64,000 bases of DNA from Codonopsis lanceolata (GCA_013146195.2 CM028377.1:30670602-30734601), one strand, 5' to 3'; numbered from the stretch's first letter, positions 11,161 to 24,059 are shown. Numbers and translations: made by a program. The notes: generated by a model not told the origin, from the letters alone.

Positions 11161-13388
11161 TCATTTGTTCTCTCGACGGAAAGAATAAAGTTCTGATCTC
11201 TTCAACACGCGCAACCTCTTTGCCGAAGAAATAAACATCCTGCACAAAGTACATTAGAATAAGTCAATGATGGCCAAAGAGAGAATGATATCAAAATTGA
11301 AGGTTTAGGGTTAGAAAACTGATTAGGAAGGTATGCATAGTACTACCATTAAATGACATAAGCTTCAAGTAGTGTATGTGGTTAAGATTCAAATTAAGCG
11401 ATCATAATACATTAATTGAAAGTCAAAGTTAAAATATTTTTCTTTCAAAAATTCCCCTTCACCCCCTGGCCTTCTTCCCATTTGTCCTTTTGGATGTAAA
11501 GGAAAGTGGGTCAAAGTTTTCCCTATGGAAAATGTGAGAAGGACATGAAAAACACTGAGAACTGGAATGTGAAGCTTTGCTTACCTCCAGGGAACATCCC
11601 CAACAAGAATCCTGTCTCCATCACTATCCTCATAAACAAGAGTGTACTCTCCATTTCCATCCAATAATCCCTTAATCTCTTCCGTTTTCTTGGTTTCATT
11701 TTCTTCTCCTTGAGCTGGATAACAAGTTTAAAAATAGAAAGTCATTTCTTGACCCAGTCTACAATTTTATCGGCCTTTTCTTTGGAGTAATACCTAGTAA
11801 AGTTTACTAGATGAGTAGCTTATGCATCGAAATACAAGAGAGTCTAAAGGATGGCGTGCCGTGATGGACTTGATTTTTTAACATAAACCTAAAGAGGTAT
11901 GCCTGACTTGACCGACTCGACTTGTAGTCATACCGCTTTTATACAGTATTTCTAAAGGGATTCTATAATTACAGTGAAAGTATATCAGAAATAACAGTTG
12001 TTTGTGTGAATTACCTGCCAGAAGTCCTCGAAAGAGTTCATCAACTGCTATAGAAAGTTTTTCATAGTTATCGTAGGCCTTGAGATCAATTTTTCTTCCA
12101 ATTGGGATTCCATCCATGTTAATCTTCACATATAAACTGCTTCCTAGATCTTTGGTTTTTCCACCACTTTCCTCTTTTGGAAATTTGGTTGATGGTTCTG
12201 ATGCCATTTTTTGAAAGCTGCTAGTTGCAAGATTCTTTCTGAAGGATTGGACTGGAGGCCAGCCAACGACCCGCGGCTGCCCACTCCTGCAATTATCAGA
12301 GTAAGATTTTCAGGTCTAATTTACATTTTCACTCTAGCAAAATGTGCATATATTCATAGAACACAGCCTGGGGCAAGTTTAACCCTGTAACATACCTCTC
12401 CGTCAGACACTTTCCAGAAGGGAACGACAACTAGGCCGCTGTCATTTAATTTGTTAATTAGTGGTGCTTAATTACCTAACATCTTACTTCTAAGAAGGTA
12501 TTGACCGTCCTTAATTTGTTGATTAGTGGTGCTCAAATACCTAACTTCTTTCTTAATTATAAGAAGGTAAAAAGTACCACGCGTGCTAGATTTTGTTGGT
12601 TTTCAAGGGTTAAGTTTTTTTAAAATAACAGAGGAAAAAAAAAGTTCTCATTTAGAGGAAGGTGGCCACTTTGTCATTAGTTGGAGAAGAACTCTGAGTG
12701 TTGATTAAAAGTTGATTAACAACACGAAAGATATCTCTTGTGGAAACCGTGAATATAACAGCTCGTAGTTGCTAGCTATCCTAGTTGAAGTCTACGCTAT
12801 TTTAGTAATAGAATTGCTAGTCTTGAGCCGAAACAGTTAAAAGAATGTAGCTCTATAACGAATTAAGAGCTTACTATATACCTTTCTCGGGTTTTTAGCT
12901 AGGATCATGTATAGTATAAGTTCTTATCAGGTTAACGTCTAACCAAGGGAACATATCCGTAAAATTACTATATACCTTTCTCGGGTTTTTAGCTAGGATC
13001 ATGTATAGTATAAGTTCTTATCAGGTTAACGTCTAACCAAGGGAACATATCCGTAAAATTAGTTCATTGGAAGTATTACAGACACAAAGAGATTGCCTTG
13101 TTAGAAGTGAAGGATACCTTTTGTGAGAGCTGATTGAGAGATCTGTATTAGGAGGATCAGAAGAACATGGCTTTTTTCATGACACTGCAGCTCTGCAACC
13201 TTAGACTTAGATGCCAACCAGTTTCTGTCTCCTGTTTTGGCTTCAAATGTGTCTAGGAATCCTCTTTTGGCTCCATGATTTGTACTTGGAGGACCAAGTC
13301 TCAGTTCTAGCCTCTTTTCCTCATCAACTTCTTTCATAATAATCCCTTTGGTGACATGATGATTGAGCAGTTTGGAGTATTCCTCCAT
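11161..13388 (-). CDS. Aux/IAA auxin co-repressor, IAA18/26/28-like, frame broken in exon 1
   Basis: Nuclear repressor that binds ARF factors and is destroyed through TIR1/AFB when auxin is present. Exons on the minus strand: 13388-13118, 12286-12015, 11714-11585 and 11239-11161. Visible are domain I (LELRLGPP, residues 27-34), degron VVGWPPVQSFRKN in exon 2, and the PB1 domain (YVKINMDG, GRKIDLKAY, then YEDSDGDRILVGDVPW and KRLRVLKRSEL). The ATG at 13388 gives MEEYSKLL, like IAA18. Exon 1 as written cannot join exon 2 in phase. Six A's (13177-13172) would need to be seven, or four. In the shifted frame the exon tail reads PNTDLSISSHKR, carrying the KR motif that precedes the degron in this family, and joins exon 2 exactly. 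The product would then be 250 residues. Read literally, degron and PB1 are lost. This may be a sequencing error, a null allele or a pseudogene. Confidence 0.88.
12871..13058. repeat. Perfect 94-bp tandem duplication in the Aux/IAA first intron
   Basis: Positions 12871-12964 and 12965-13058 are the same by eye, each running from TTACTATATACC to CATATCCGTAAAA. The lack of visible differences implies a very recent duplication or an assembly artefact. It ends 60 bases before the exon 1 donor. Confidence 0.9.
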
Positions 13389-13609
13389 ACCCTTATTTTT
13401 TGAGTCGAATTGAACCGAAGACAAAGTTGGCGGAATTCAGACACTTTTTTGTTTTGTTTTTGGAAAGGAGTGATTTGGAGAAGCCAAGCTCACAGCTGTA
13501 CTAGTTGAAGCAAATTGGGTTTGCTAGCTTCTGAAAGGGAAATGAAAGAGAATAGCTTTAAAAGTGTTCTCAAAAACTTGGTTATAATAGCATATTGATA
13601 ATGTGGTAC

Positions 13610-13616
13610 TTTTATA
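13610..13616 (-). promoter_or_regulatory. Probable TATA box of the Aux/IAA gene
   Basis: On the minus strand this reads TATAAAA within GTTTATAAAAGTACC, about 222 bases before the ATG at 13388. A start near 13580 would give a leader of about 190 bases. A GA/CT microsatellite lies about 75 bases further upstream. Confidence 0.5.
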
Positions 13617-13686
13617 AACACCAACACATAAATGACCTTTGGAGTACAACACTTCAAGAACCCTACCTTAGTGAAGAAACCAAAAT

Positions 13687-13711
13687 GAGAGAGAGAGAGA
13701 GAGAGAGAGAG
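13687..13711. repeat. GA microsatellite in the Aux/IAA promoter
   Basis: About 12 GA units. GAGA-rich promoter tracts bind BPC proteins in plants, but no function can be claimed here. Confidence 0.85.
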
Positions 13712-13876
13712 CAAGAGGTTAGTGGTATAATCATGATGGCATTGTCTTGTACATTGATTGGACACATGAGAAGTGACTCTTTTAACTTTACACTAGTTAT
13801 AGAGACCGTGCATCGGACGTGTTTTTTTGGTAATAATATTATTATAATTTTTAAATGTAATATATATTTTTTCTAG

Positions 13877-14448
13877 GGGGTACAATCAAACCACTGAATC
13901 ACCGAACAAAATCAAACCAAACCGAACCATACGGTTTGGTTCGGTTTTGATTCAAGACGATTTGATTTAGTTTTTAAAATTCAAAAATCGATCTGTTCGG
14001 TTCATGGTTTATGTTTCCAAACCGAACCAAACCATGTTTTATTTGATTATTTATTATATATATAATATATATGTATTTTCAACATTTATAAAATAAATAA
14101 TGTTTGTTCTTACCAAATGTCATAGATTCAAATGATATCTTGACTTGTATTTCATTCTTTGTTAATGTTTGATGTTTGTAAGAGAAAATTGACGGTTTGT
14201 TAATTATTTAATTAATACTTGATGTTAACTTATCGATTAAAATTTATTTGTCTAATTTTTTAATGTTTTCTAAGATGATTAATTTGATTTTATGTCAAAC
14301 CATAAAACCGAATCGAACCAAACCAAACCGAGTGGTTTGGTTCGGTTCCAAGCATTGGACGATTCGGTTCGGTTTGGAATTTTTAGAACCAAGTGGATGT
14401 GCTTCAGTTCACGGTTTTGACCTAAACCGAAACGAACCACGTACACCC
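13877..14448. mobile_element. Inverted-repeat element rich in AACCGAACCAAACC
   Basis: Both ends carry runs of ACCGAACCAAACCG, or the reverse CGGTTTGGTTCGG, as inverted arms around an AT-rich centre. The outermost bases are GGGGTAC on the left and GTACACCC on the right. Imperfect direct repeats of about 35 bases, TTTTGGTAATAATA through TATAATTTTTAA, flank it near 13826-13860 and 14459-14492. This is probably a non-autonomous DNA element; its superfamily is unclear. Confidence 0.5.
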
Positions 14449-14552
14449 ATAATTTATTCTTTTGGTAATAATAGTAGTATAATTTTTAATTTTTTAGACA
14501 TTATGATTTAAATGTTGGAATATAAAACCAACATCATTTTCTAACAAATGTG

Positions 14553-14554
<2 letters not shown>

Positions 14555-14609
<55 letters not shown>
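14555..14609. repeat. AT microsatellite
   Basis: About 27 uninterrupted AT units. Confidence 0.95.
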
Positions 14610-14614
<5 letters not shown>

Positions 14615-14692
14615 GGTAGTAATAGTGAAAGTCTTCTAACTAATGTGAGATACATCTATTCTATTAATAATAATAGTCAAGGTTCTAAAAAT

Positions 14693-15221
14693 CGTTAGGC
14701 GGCTGCTAGGCGACACACTAGCGCCTAGCGCCTAAGGGACTAGTCGAGGCGTAATCGGGGCTTATGCGGGGCCTAGAATTAAGGCATAATTACTATTTTT
14801 TGATAATTTACATCAAAGATTAAACACATTGACTACAAATTTAATTTTTTTATGTTTGTTATTTTATCAAACGCTTGTCTATATTTGTAAAATGAACAAA
14901 AATATACAAACCTACCTTTAATCCTAATTCTCAACAACTTTAAAGCAATAAACCAGCCAAGTTTAGAACTAAAAACAAAAAAAAATATTACTCCACCTAC
15001 CTACTGCCCCTACAACCCACAGTCTAATATATCCTCCCTAATCCCTTCTCATTCTAAATTATGAGTCTTGAGACAACCCCCTTCTTCTTCATCTTTCTTC
15101 TATCTATCTGGCAGACCGGCAACGTAGGCACTGACTTGGTCGATTAGGCGGCGACTAAGAAAGTCGCGGCGGTAGAGAGGAGCCTAAGCGCCTAGGTGGA
15201 GCTAGGTAGGAAGTTTTAGAA
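14693..15221. mobile_element. GC-rich-ended TIR element (CTAGGCG type)
   Basis: The left end TTCTAAAAATCGTTAGGCGG and the right end (reversed TTCTAAAACTTCCTACCTAG) are inverted relatives, each followed inward by GCGCCTAGGCG-like blocks. The centre is AT-rich and noncoding. It interrupts a copy of the CTATTAATAATAATAG repeat family, so it inserted later than that family. Confidence 0.5.
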
Positions 15222-15365
15222 CACTGATAATAGTAAAAGTTTTTTATTTTAACATTGTTGAAAGATACATTTATTTATTAATAATAATAGTAAAAAAAAT
15301 TATCTTAAAACTTTTGAAACCAATATCATTTTGTAACGAATGTGAGATGCATCTATTATATTAAT

Positions 15366-16565
15366 AACTAGTACTCTAATCCGTGCCGATGGCACGGCAC
15401 CAGTTTGAAAATTTATCAATAAATGAAGCAGATATTGTAGAAATGAACTACTAAAAATATTATTTTCTTAAAAAAATTGATTTTCAAATGGGGCCTCTTT
15501 GTCCGGAACGGATGAATTAATTAATAATTTGTATACGAAATTGCGGGCCGAACAAAAATTAAATTGCTTAAGTTAATTACGATAACAGTTTAAAAGAAAA
15601 AAAATATTTCAAATTACAAAACTTATGTTTTTTTTTAAAATTTGTATACGAAATTACGGGTCGGAGAAAAATTAAATTGATTAAGTTAATTACGATAATC
15701 GTCATTCGCACATGCGAGAGCTGAGGAAAATAAGGACCGTTGGATCACCGTAAAACAGTAAATCCTACCTAATTTTTTTTCTCATAGTGTCATTTATCAT
15801 TACCTTTTGTCTCATTTTACCCGACCCATTGATCAAAACAGACGTTACATTTTTTCGTTAAGCTGTGCGTATGGGGTAAAATTGTCTTTACCCTTATTAT
15901 AACCGATTAAGGATTAAATTATTTATTTTACTTTTGATTAATTAAAAATAATACCCTAATCAAAACCTAAGGAAATAAAGAAGAAAAAAGAATAAATTCA
16001 TTTGCAAAACTGAGTTCATCATTGCCGATTTATAAAGATAGAGTGTATGAGAGATTTTTTCCAAAAGTTCCGTAGAGAGAAGAGGGAAGCTTCAACAATG
16101 TCAAAAGTCTCTTTCTCTCTCTCATCAAAAGCGGGGAATATGGCCACAATTATCAACGTTGGTAGGGAAATTACATTTAAAAAAAATTTAATTTGTATAC
16201 GAAATTACGGATTAGAAAAAAATTAAATTGATTAAGATAATTACGATAACCGCCATTCGCACATGCGAGAACCGAGGGAAATAAGAGCCGTTGGATCACC
16301 GTAAAACAGTAAATCCTGACCCATTTTTATCCCAAGTCAATTATAAGCGTGCCGTAATAAAAGGTGGAGAAATCCATTGATGTAACAAACTCCGCGAAGA
16401 GTTGGAATCGTATAAGGAGTGGGGGACGCAGAGAGAGAAGAGTTGTGCGGGGAACGGCTAACTGCCGCTCACACATGTGCAATTTGGAATAAATTACAGC
16501 CGTTTGATATAAGTAAAAATAATCAATCTCAGCCGCTCTTTATCTCACTGAGCTCTATTGTATAG

Positions 16566-16566
<1 letters not shown>
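15366..16566. mobile_element. Unclassified 1.2-kb element with three internal direct repeats
   Basis: The left boundary is near TCTAATCCGTGCCGATGG with a short hairpin (GTGCCGATGGCAC); the right is near CTCTATTGTATAGTAG. Both are surrounded by the same AT-rich repeat family. Inside, a block starting AATTTGTATACGAAATT and continuing ATTAAATTG and AATTACGATAA occurs at about 15527, 15641 and 16190. The last two copies extend through CATTCGCACATGCGAGA and GTTGGATCACCGTAAAACAG. A TC start and a hairpin near an end are Helitron-like, but the CTRR terminus is not convincing. Confidence 0.4.
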
Positions 16567-17507
<941 letters not shown>

Positions 17508-17538
17508 ACCTTAAGATTTAACAATAACAAAAGTGATG

Positions 17539-17759
17539 TGTATTAGAGAATAATATCTTTTTATTATTCTTGTTTATTTGTATTAGTAATTAGTGGTAAT
17601 TTCCTTATAGAGTTCTTTCCTTATTTTTGATTCCTTCCTTGTATAGGATTCTTGTACCCTACTCCAAGTGTAACTCTAATTGTATCTCTCCCTATAAATA
17701 GGTGATTCAATCAATGGAAAGACTATGCCATTATTCTTAAACTTTTGTTAGTTTCTACA
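17539..17759 (+). mobile_element. Copia-type LTR (5' LTR)
   Basis: It starts TGTATTAGAG and ends GTTTCTACA, so it has TG...CA ends over 221 bases. CTATAAATAGG near 17692 is a likely TATA box. A minus-strand primer site follows at once. No matching 3' LTR was found in the window, so the element is truncated. Confidence 0.7.
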
Positions 17760-17772
17760 TGGTATCAGAGCT
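17760..17772 (+). other. Primer-binding site of the Copia element
   Basis: TGGTATCAGAGCT directly after the LTR matches the complement of the initiator-tRNA-Met 3' end, the usual primer site of plant Copia elements. Confidence 0.85.
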
Positions 17773-17835
17773 CTGCTCCTAAAACCTTCTTCCTCTTCCT
17801 CTAGCCGCCGCCCTAACCACCCTCTACAATAGCTA

Positions 17836-18725
17836 ACAGAAATCACTCTCTCACCGTTAAAAACCCTCTTGATCCCACTCAAACCTTCGACCTCTTCAAC
17901 ATCTCCCACCACAACATCACCAAACTCACCTCCACTAATTACATAGCTTGGAAACTCCAAGTTGAGGCCACCCTCATTGGCTATGATCTCTATAAGTTTG
18001 TAGACGGATCACACCCATGTCCGCCTCCCACTGTCCTCACCAAGGATGCCCAATCATCAAAGGACGTCCCCACCCCAAACCCTCTCTACCAGCCATGGAT
18101 TCGCCAAGACAAACTCCTGTTTGGGGCTCTTATTGGCTTCCTGTCTGCTCCCCTGGTTCCTCTGATCCAACAGGCCGCCGCTGCTCGTGAGGCCTGGGAT
18201 ATCCTGGCTCATACCTATGCTCACCCAACTCGTGGTCACATCAAACAGATCAAAGATTACCTCAAGTGAGCAACCAAGGGAACTCAGTCGATCTCCGACT
18301 ACATGCAGTCTGTCAAAAGTCGGGCTGATGAACTCGCGGCTCTGGGTAAATCGCTTGACCACGAGGACCTCATTGAGATCCTCCTCGGTGGGTTGGATGA
18401 TGACTACCGTCACATAGTGGATGTAGTTGAAGGACGTGATACCCCTATCTCCTTCGATGAGCTTCATGAAAAACTCATCAACCGCGAGCTGCTCCTGAAG
18501 CAATCTCAGCCCGTGTCCTTCTTCCATCCGGTCACTGCCAATCCTGCTACTCAGAGGAACAACAACTCGCATGCTCGACACTCTTCTTCGCATGCTCACC
18601 AGGCTTCCTCTCAACCTCGGCATCCTTCACACTCCTCGGCAACAACGTCCATATCTTGGTAAGTGTCAAGGCTGCCGTCAACAAGGTCATACGGTTGCTC
18701 ATTTGTCCGATCTACCGGTGATTGC
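17836..18725 (+). pseudogene. Copia gag polyprotein, broken
   Basis: The frame reads as a plant Copia gag: an N-terminal YIAWKLQVEATLIGYDLYKF segment, then PWIRQDKLLFGALIGFL and AWDILAHTYAHPTRGHIKQI, then DYMQSVKSRADELAALGK and DLIEILLGGLDDDYRHIV. One in-frame TGA interrupts it at 18267-18269. A frame change near 18645 is needed to read the zinc knuckle (CQGCRQQGHTVAH), whose last cysteine is replaced by histidine. Nothing of protease, integrase or reverse transcriptase follows. It is non-functional. The long minus-strand frame 18057-18623 is its mirror. Confidence 0.8.
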
Positions 18726-18729
18726 CACC

Positions 18730-20028
18730 AACACCTAAGGCGGGCTTTCGGTCTTGAGTGCCGTTACAACTGAAGAGTAATGCCCCAAAACTCATATCAT
18801 GTGAGTTTTGTGTGTGTATGTGTGCCTCCCACTACCAATGGAGCACCGACATCATCCATGGACTTTTGATTGGGCTATGGTGGTGAGCTAATTTGTAAAC
18901 CACGTGTAGCGGCTCGAGGTGTTATACGGTAAGGGTAGGTCTCATATGAAAATGTGTTAAACACACTACCCCATGTGTTAGTCAAGGATTGTGAATATGT
19001 CATACCCCTCAATCCACATCGATTAGATGTGAGGCTTGTGTATGCCTTATAAGTGGACACTCCACTATACTAGACACCAACATCATCCATAGATATTTAA
19101 TAACCTTGTGGTGGGCCTAGTTAACCTAGGTACTTAGTGGGTCGAGTGTGGACCATATGTAGCATATTGGACTTCGGGTTTAGGGTGTTAAAAACTAGAT
19201 GATGAACTTTTTAGTGAGGCCTAATTGACCGAGATGCTTGCTGGGTGGTGTGTTGTGTGAACCATGAAAGAGACTTGACTTTCGATCTCGAGGCACTACG
19301 GAAGATGCTTTGAAATCGTTCTAATCTTCGACATATGAGACATGTTGTCGGCGAAGTTGAAACTAAGACACACCGCGACACGCTCACAAGAGTGAATGTG
19401 GTAGTGAAAAATTAGAAGTAAACTTCTGAGAAAAATTGTTGATAAGAATGTGCATAGTTTTAAAAAAATTATTAATGGCAAGATCATCTCAATTACTAAT
19501 GACCGGATCAAATACTATGAAAAGTATACTATAAGTACTGGTTTGGTAGTTGCTTTCAGTCAAGAACAAAAGAGCTAGCCGGTTTGTTTGAAATTTGAAA
19601 CCATTACCGAACCGTTTGCTAAAGAGGGAAGCAAACACAATCGATTTGATTTAATTTTCTTTGGTTTAGCGGTTTGACGGTTTACACTTAAGTTTCAAAA
19701 CCAATGAGAAGTTATGAAATTGCTAATGTGACTCTTTCTCATTCTTCAACTTTCACGTCAATAATTTATTGAATTCGTTCTAATCTCAATTCAAAATTAG
19801 TGTCTCATATTTTATTTTAGGATGTCCCAAAATAAGTGGCCTCATTTCCTTTAGGAAAGCTTTTTATACCAATTGTCCAACACATCCTTTTTTACTTATT
19901 AGGCAAAAGGCCAGTGTATCTTATTGATTTGACACCACTAAAACATATTTAAATATACTAAGCATTCAAATATTCTCTTAACATCTAATAGACACTTATT
20001 TTGGGATAAATAGACTAATTACATATAT
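18730..20028. other. No gene; degraded repeats
   Basis: Two diverged blocks near 18825-18920 and 19050-19150 share ACCGACATCATCCAT/ACCAACATCATCCAT followed by GGTGAGCTA/GGTGGGCCTAG and CCACGTGTAGC/ACCATATGTAGC-like words, suggesting an old tandem or LTR remnant. Near 19815-20008 a worn foldback has ends GATGTCCCAAAATAAGTG and CACTTATTTTGGGATAAAT. I see no coding sequence. Confidence 0.45.
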
Positions 20029-20947
20029 TGTAGGGTGTGCACGAGCCTAAGCCCCGGACATTGGCAATGCCCGGTATGGGCCCATTACGATGGGCATTAG
20101 ATTTATAAGCTCATCAACCCACGGCATTAGTGAGCGATGGGCTTTGGGCGAAGCGTTAGGTGAAGCGCGAGCTTTAAGTCATCATTTGTTCATGTTTTTA
20201 AATACTTGTCTTGTTTTACCATTCAAACTTTGGGCTTCAGCCTTCAAGCCCATCAATTCATTGCCATGGACTTTTTATCAAACCATTATATTGTGGCGTG
20301 GGTCATGTGGCTTTGGTGGAACTGCTAGTGCTAGATGTACTGAGGAGAAAATTATGCATAAGACGTTCAATCGATCATACTCCAAAATAATTGTAGATTT
20401 GAAATAAAACACACATTTGAAGAGGAAGAAAAGGAAGAAAAACAACTAAGTTAAAATGTAAATTCGGTAGTAAGCAATTCATAGAATTTGTTGCAAAACT
20501 AAAAGTAGTATATCGCAAATTCATGTGGATTGGATATTTTCGTAAACAAAGAAATGTGGCTTCGAGGAAATAAAAAGAAAAGTTGTAAGCATTTCCTTCA
20601 ATTCCTCAATTTAACTTCACCAAACTACAATTATTCAATAGACTCTTGAAAGTGCTTGAATAGCCATGGAAAGTCATCTACATGAGACCAAATAAGTTAA
20701 ATGAAAATCATGAAACAAACTCTAAACAACAAACTAACAAGATAAAAAATAATTAAAAAATGTTACCTTTCTCAACATATCATCTCAAATCAATCCCCTT
20801 CGAAACAATTTGCAAGAAACTTGGGTCGACATTTCAATTCATCTATAAGAAAAAAAATTAAATGTCAAATAAGAACATCTAATTAACAAAGCAAATAAGA
20901 AAAAAATTTAATGAGTATTGAATTTTTTTTACCGAATTCAATCTTCT
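20029..20947. other. No gene; possible flank of the hAT element
   Basis: The sequence begins TAGGGTGTGCACGAGC, which resembles a hAT-type end, and continues with GCCCGGTATGGGCCCATT. A matching inverted end beyond the transposase was not found. The remainder is AT-rich. An open frame at 20090-20407 has no family likeness. Confidence 0.35.
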
Positions 20948-22990
20948 CTAGTTCATCTTGCAATTCCTCCAAATTTTGAGCTTGTGTGTATTGGTTCTCA
21001 ATATCAACCAGGATGAACGAAACCAATCTTGTGTACATATCAATGTCTCTGCCTTCTTAGGAGTAAGTGAACTCCTAAAAGGATCTATCACCCTCCCTCC
21101 CGTGCTAAATGTTGACCCACTTGCAACGGTGGAAATTGACATGGCCAAAACATGCCTTGCAACTAGAAAGAGGATTTCAAATTTTGAAGAATTGTTTTTC
21201 AACCACTTTAACAAATCAAATTTCTCACCCATTAATTTTTCATTTTCAACGCTATCCCCCAAGTAAATGTCAACTTCCAAATTGCCAATATCATTTTCTT
21301 CCTCGAGATGTTTCAAGAAACCTTCCTCCAAATCATCAACCTCATGTTACTTGGACAAGATGAAGAACCGATAAAAGCATCACCCAAAATTGTTTTCATT
21401 TCATGGGTTTATAATGATCATACAACTCAATCAATGTTTTAATCATTATTTCTCCCATTTCCTTAGCTCTTCCAATATCCTTCGCATACATTCATTAAAA
21501 TAAAATTCACATAAGTCATCTTATGACAAGGATCTAAAACCACAACTACATACAACAAGTAATGTATATTTTCCATGTTCTCCCAATACTTTTCATATTT
21601 TCTCCTCATTTTAGTAGTCATGTCTCTTGCCTCTAGATCATCATTAATCATACACATTTTTTCCAACTTACATGGGAAAGACACAAGCTCACCAAAAAAT
21701 AAATTTGAAGTTGAATACTTTGACAAGAGATTTTCAATGTCATTTCATAAAAACTTGCAAGAAATCAAGTAGCTCGATCGCCAACATTTTGGAAATCTTT
21801 TGACGTTGGAACACCCAACCTTTGCTTTCTTTTTCTTCTTTCTTCTTGTATGAACTTCAAAAATTTCCTCATCCCCACCAAAAAGTACTCATAGTCGCTA
21901 CACATTCTATCAAAGGCCTTGGCATGTTTTATGGTGGTCTCTAGCATTAAGTAGGTGGAATTCCACCTAGTATCAACATCAAGTGACACTTTTTACTACA
22001 CTTTATACCTATTTTTTAAACACATGACTCAAATTTTGCAAGTCTTGTGGAAGATGACCTCACATATCTTACGGCATTTCAAGTTCTCACAATTTCCTCC
22101 TTTTGTTCCTCTAAACCTTCCCTCACATTAAGGTTGAGAATGTGAGCACAACCTCTCAAATGCATATACTTACAATCCAATATAGAGTTTGACCCACTAA
22201 GTTCATCTTTCAAAAACTTAATAGCACCATCATTAGATGAAACATTGTCAATGTGTGAAAACTCTATCAATACCCCATTCTTTCAAGCAATCATAAACCA
22301 ATTTTCCGATTGTTTTCCCCTTGTGATTAGCGATTGTACAAAAGTTCAATATTTTCTTTCTCAAAATCCAATCATCATCTCATTAACCGTGAAACACATA
22401 TAGTTCATGTTTTGACATGATGACCAAGTGTCGGTGGTAAGAGATAATCTTTGCCCCTTCAAAAGAGATTTCAATTTCTTTGTCACATCCTTGTAAATTT
22501 GCAAGCAATCTCTAGCAGTGTCGACAAGACTACGAGATGGAATTTTGAAGTTAGGTTCAACTCCCAAAACATCTCCCTAAGCCTCATCATCCACAATACT
22601 AAAGGGTCTAGTATCTTTTCTGCACATCATAACAAGTGCATTTCTAGCCGTCTGTTGATTAAAGGTATAACTTGTAATACTTGCTCCATTACTCACTCCC
22701 TCTTTTGATTCACTCTTGAATTCCAAAGTCTTATATCTTTTCCATCACTTAATAACCCCTTTCAAACCCACAAAACAAGGGATGTTTAACAAGTTTGCTT
22801 TAAATGTCTACCCATAGCATTTGTTCCATTTTTGCTAGTGTTGAAAGTAAAATCTTTCTTACAACAAGGACAATATATCTTCTTAGGATAAGGTTTTGTT
22901 TAGGTCTCTTAAAATGTTCCCAAACCCAAGACATGAACTTAGTATCACATGTCTCTCTCTCTCTCTCTCCCCCATCTAAATCAATCACAT
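20948..22990 (-). pseudogene. hAT-superfamily transposase (zinc-finger BED, RICESLEEPER-like), multiply broken
   Basis: Read on the minus strand in the expected order but in several frames. Near 22960 is WVWEHFKRP. Near 22880-22797, in another frame, is a BED finger (CPCC...GRHLKQTC). At 22567-22361 are IPSRSLVDTARD and LTTDTWSS. At 22270-22079 are VSSNDGAIKFLK and LRGCAHILNLNV. At 21989-21765 is DTRWNSTYLMLE. At 21726-21463 is YLLYVVVVLDPCHKM. At 21331-20948 is the C-terminal dimerisation region (STVASGSTFSTGGRVIDPFR, with frame-open context). At least four frame changes or stops separate the pieces, so no active transposase is made here. The domain order is complete, so it decayed after arriving whole. 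Confidence 0.88.
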
Positions 22991-23867
22991 CATTTTCAAC
23001 ATTTTCTCTGTATTTTGTCCCTTATTAGTTTATGTTTCCATCTCTGAAAAACAAATCAAGACAAAATACAAAAACCCTTTTTAGACAAAACACACAAGCT
23101 TCATTTCATATAAATGTTATTATTACTATGCTTTTCAACTTAAAAATTAATATAAAAAACTAGGTGCATAATTAAGGAACAATAGCTAATTTGCAAACAA
23201 ATAGAAGTCAAAATTTTCAAACAATTATATACGGAGTGTAGACATATGCCAAACACAAACAAAAGTCACGACTCACGAAGAAATCCAACATACTTTAGAA
23301 AATATATAAGTAGCATTGTAGCATCTCTTCTCTCTACATATTCTCTCTACATATAAAAGTCAAGGTTGTTTCTTACAAATTAATAGATAGACAAAAATAA
23401 CCCTTCACCAAATAAACCACTCACCATTTAGTTAAGGACAAAACAAGTAAATTTACCATGACAAAAAAATGTTTGGACAAAAATAGCCTTAAATATAATT
23501 AAACATCCACCATTAATTAAGGTCAAACAAGTAAATTTGTCATAGACTAATTTATTCCATTAATAATCAAATAATATTTTGATCCCTTGACTTATCTATT
23601 TTAAAGTTAGGTCCTACGGTTTTGAATTCTATATTTATTTGGTCTTGTATTTTTAGTTTCTTATAATTTTAAAATCAACATTAATTTATAATCAATATAA
23701 AATACATCTCTACTAATATTAATATTAGAAGAGATGTTTTACATTTGTTATAAATTGATATTAGTTTTAAAAGTCATCAGAAATCCTTTATCTAAAACTT
23801 TTGAAACCAACATCATTTTCTAACGATTGTGAGATAAATCTATTCTATTAATAATAATAGTAGAGTT
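22991..23867. other. AT-rich intergenic DNA
   Basis: No gene is visible. A CT tract lies near 22951-22970. From about 23690 the sequence belongs to the same AT-rich repeat family as 16.5 kb. Confidence 0.5.
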
Positions 23868-24059
23868 TTTTTATCTTAAAACTTTTAAAACCAACATTAT
23901 TTTCTATGTAATGTGGGATACATTTCTTCTATTGTTAGTAAAAAAAATTTATCTAAAAACTTTTAAACTAAAATAATTCTTTGTAACCAATGAGGAATAA
24001 ATTATTTTTATTGGTAAGATTTTGCTTAAATACTTTTAAAGTCAACATCAATTTCTAAC

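Noticed and set aside
18057..18623. 188-codon minus-strand frame
   Set aside because: Mirror of the Copia gag coding sequence on the plus strand.
20029..20045. Left end of a full hAT element paired with the transposase relic
   Set aside because: The TAGGGTGTGCACG start has no inverted partner beyond 23 kb, so the element limits cannot be claimed.
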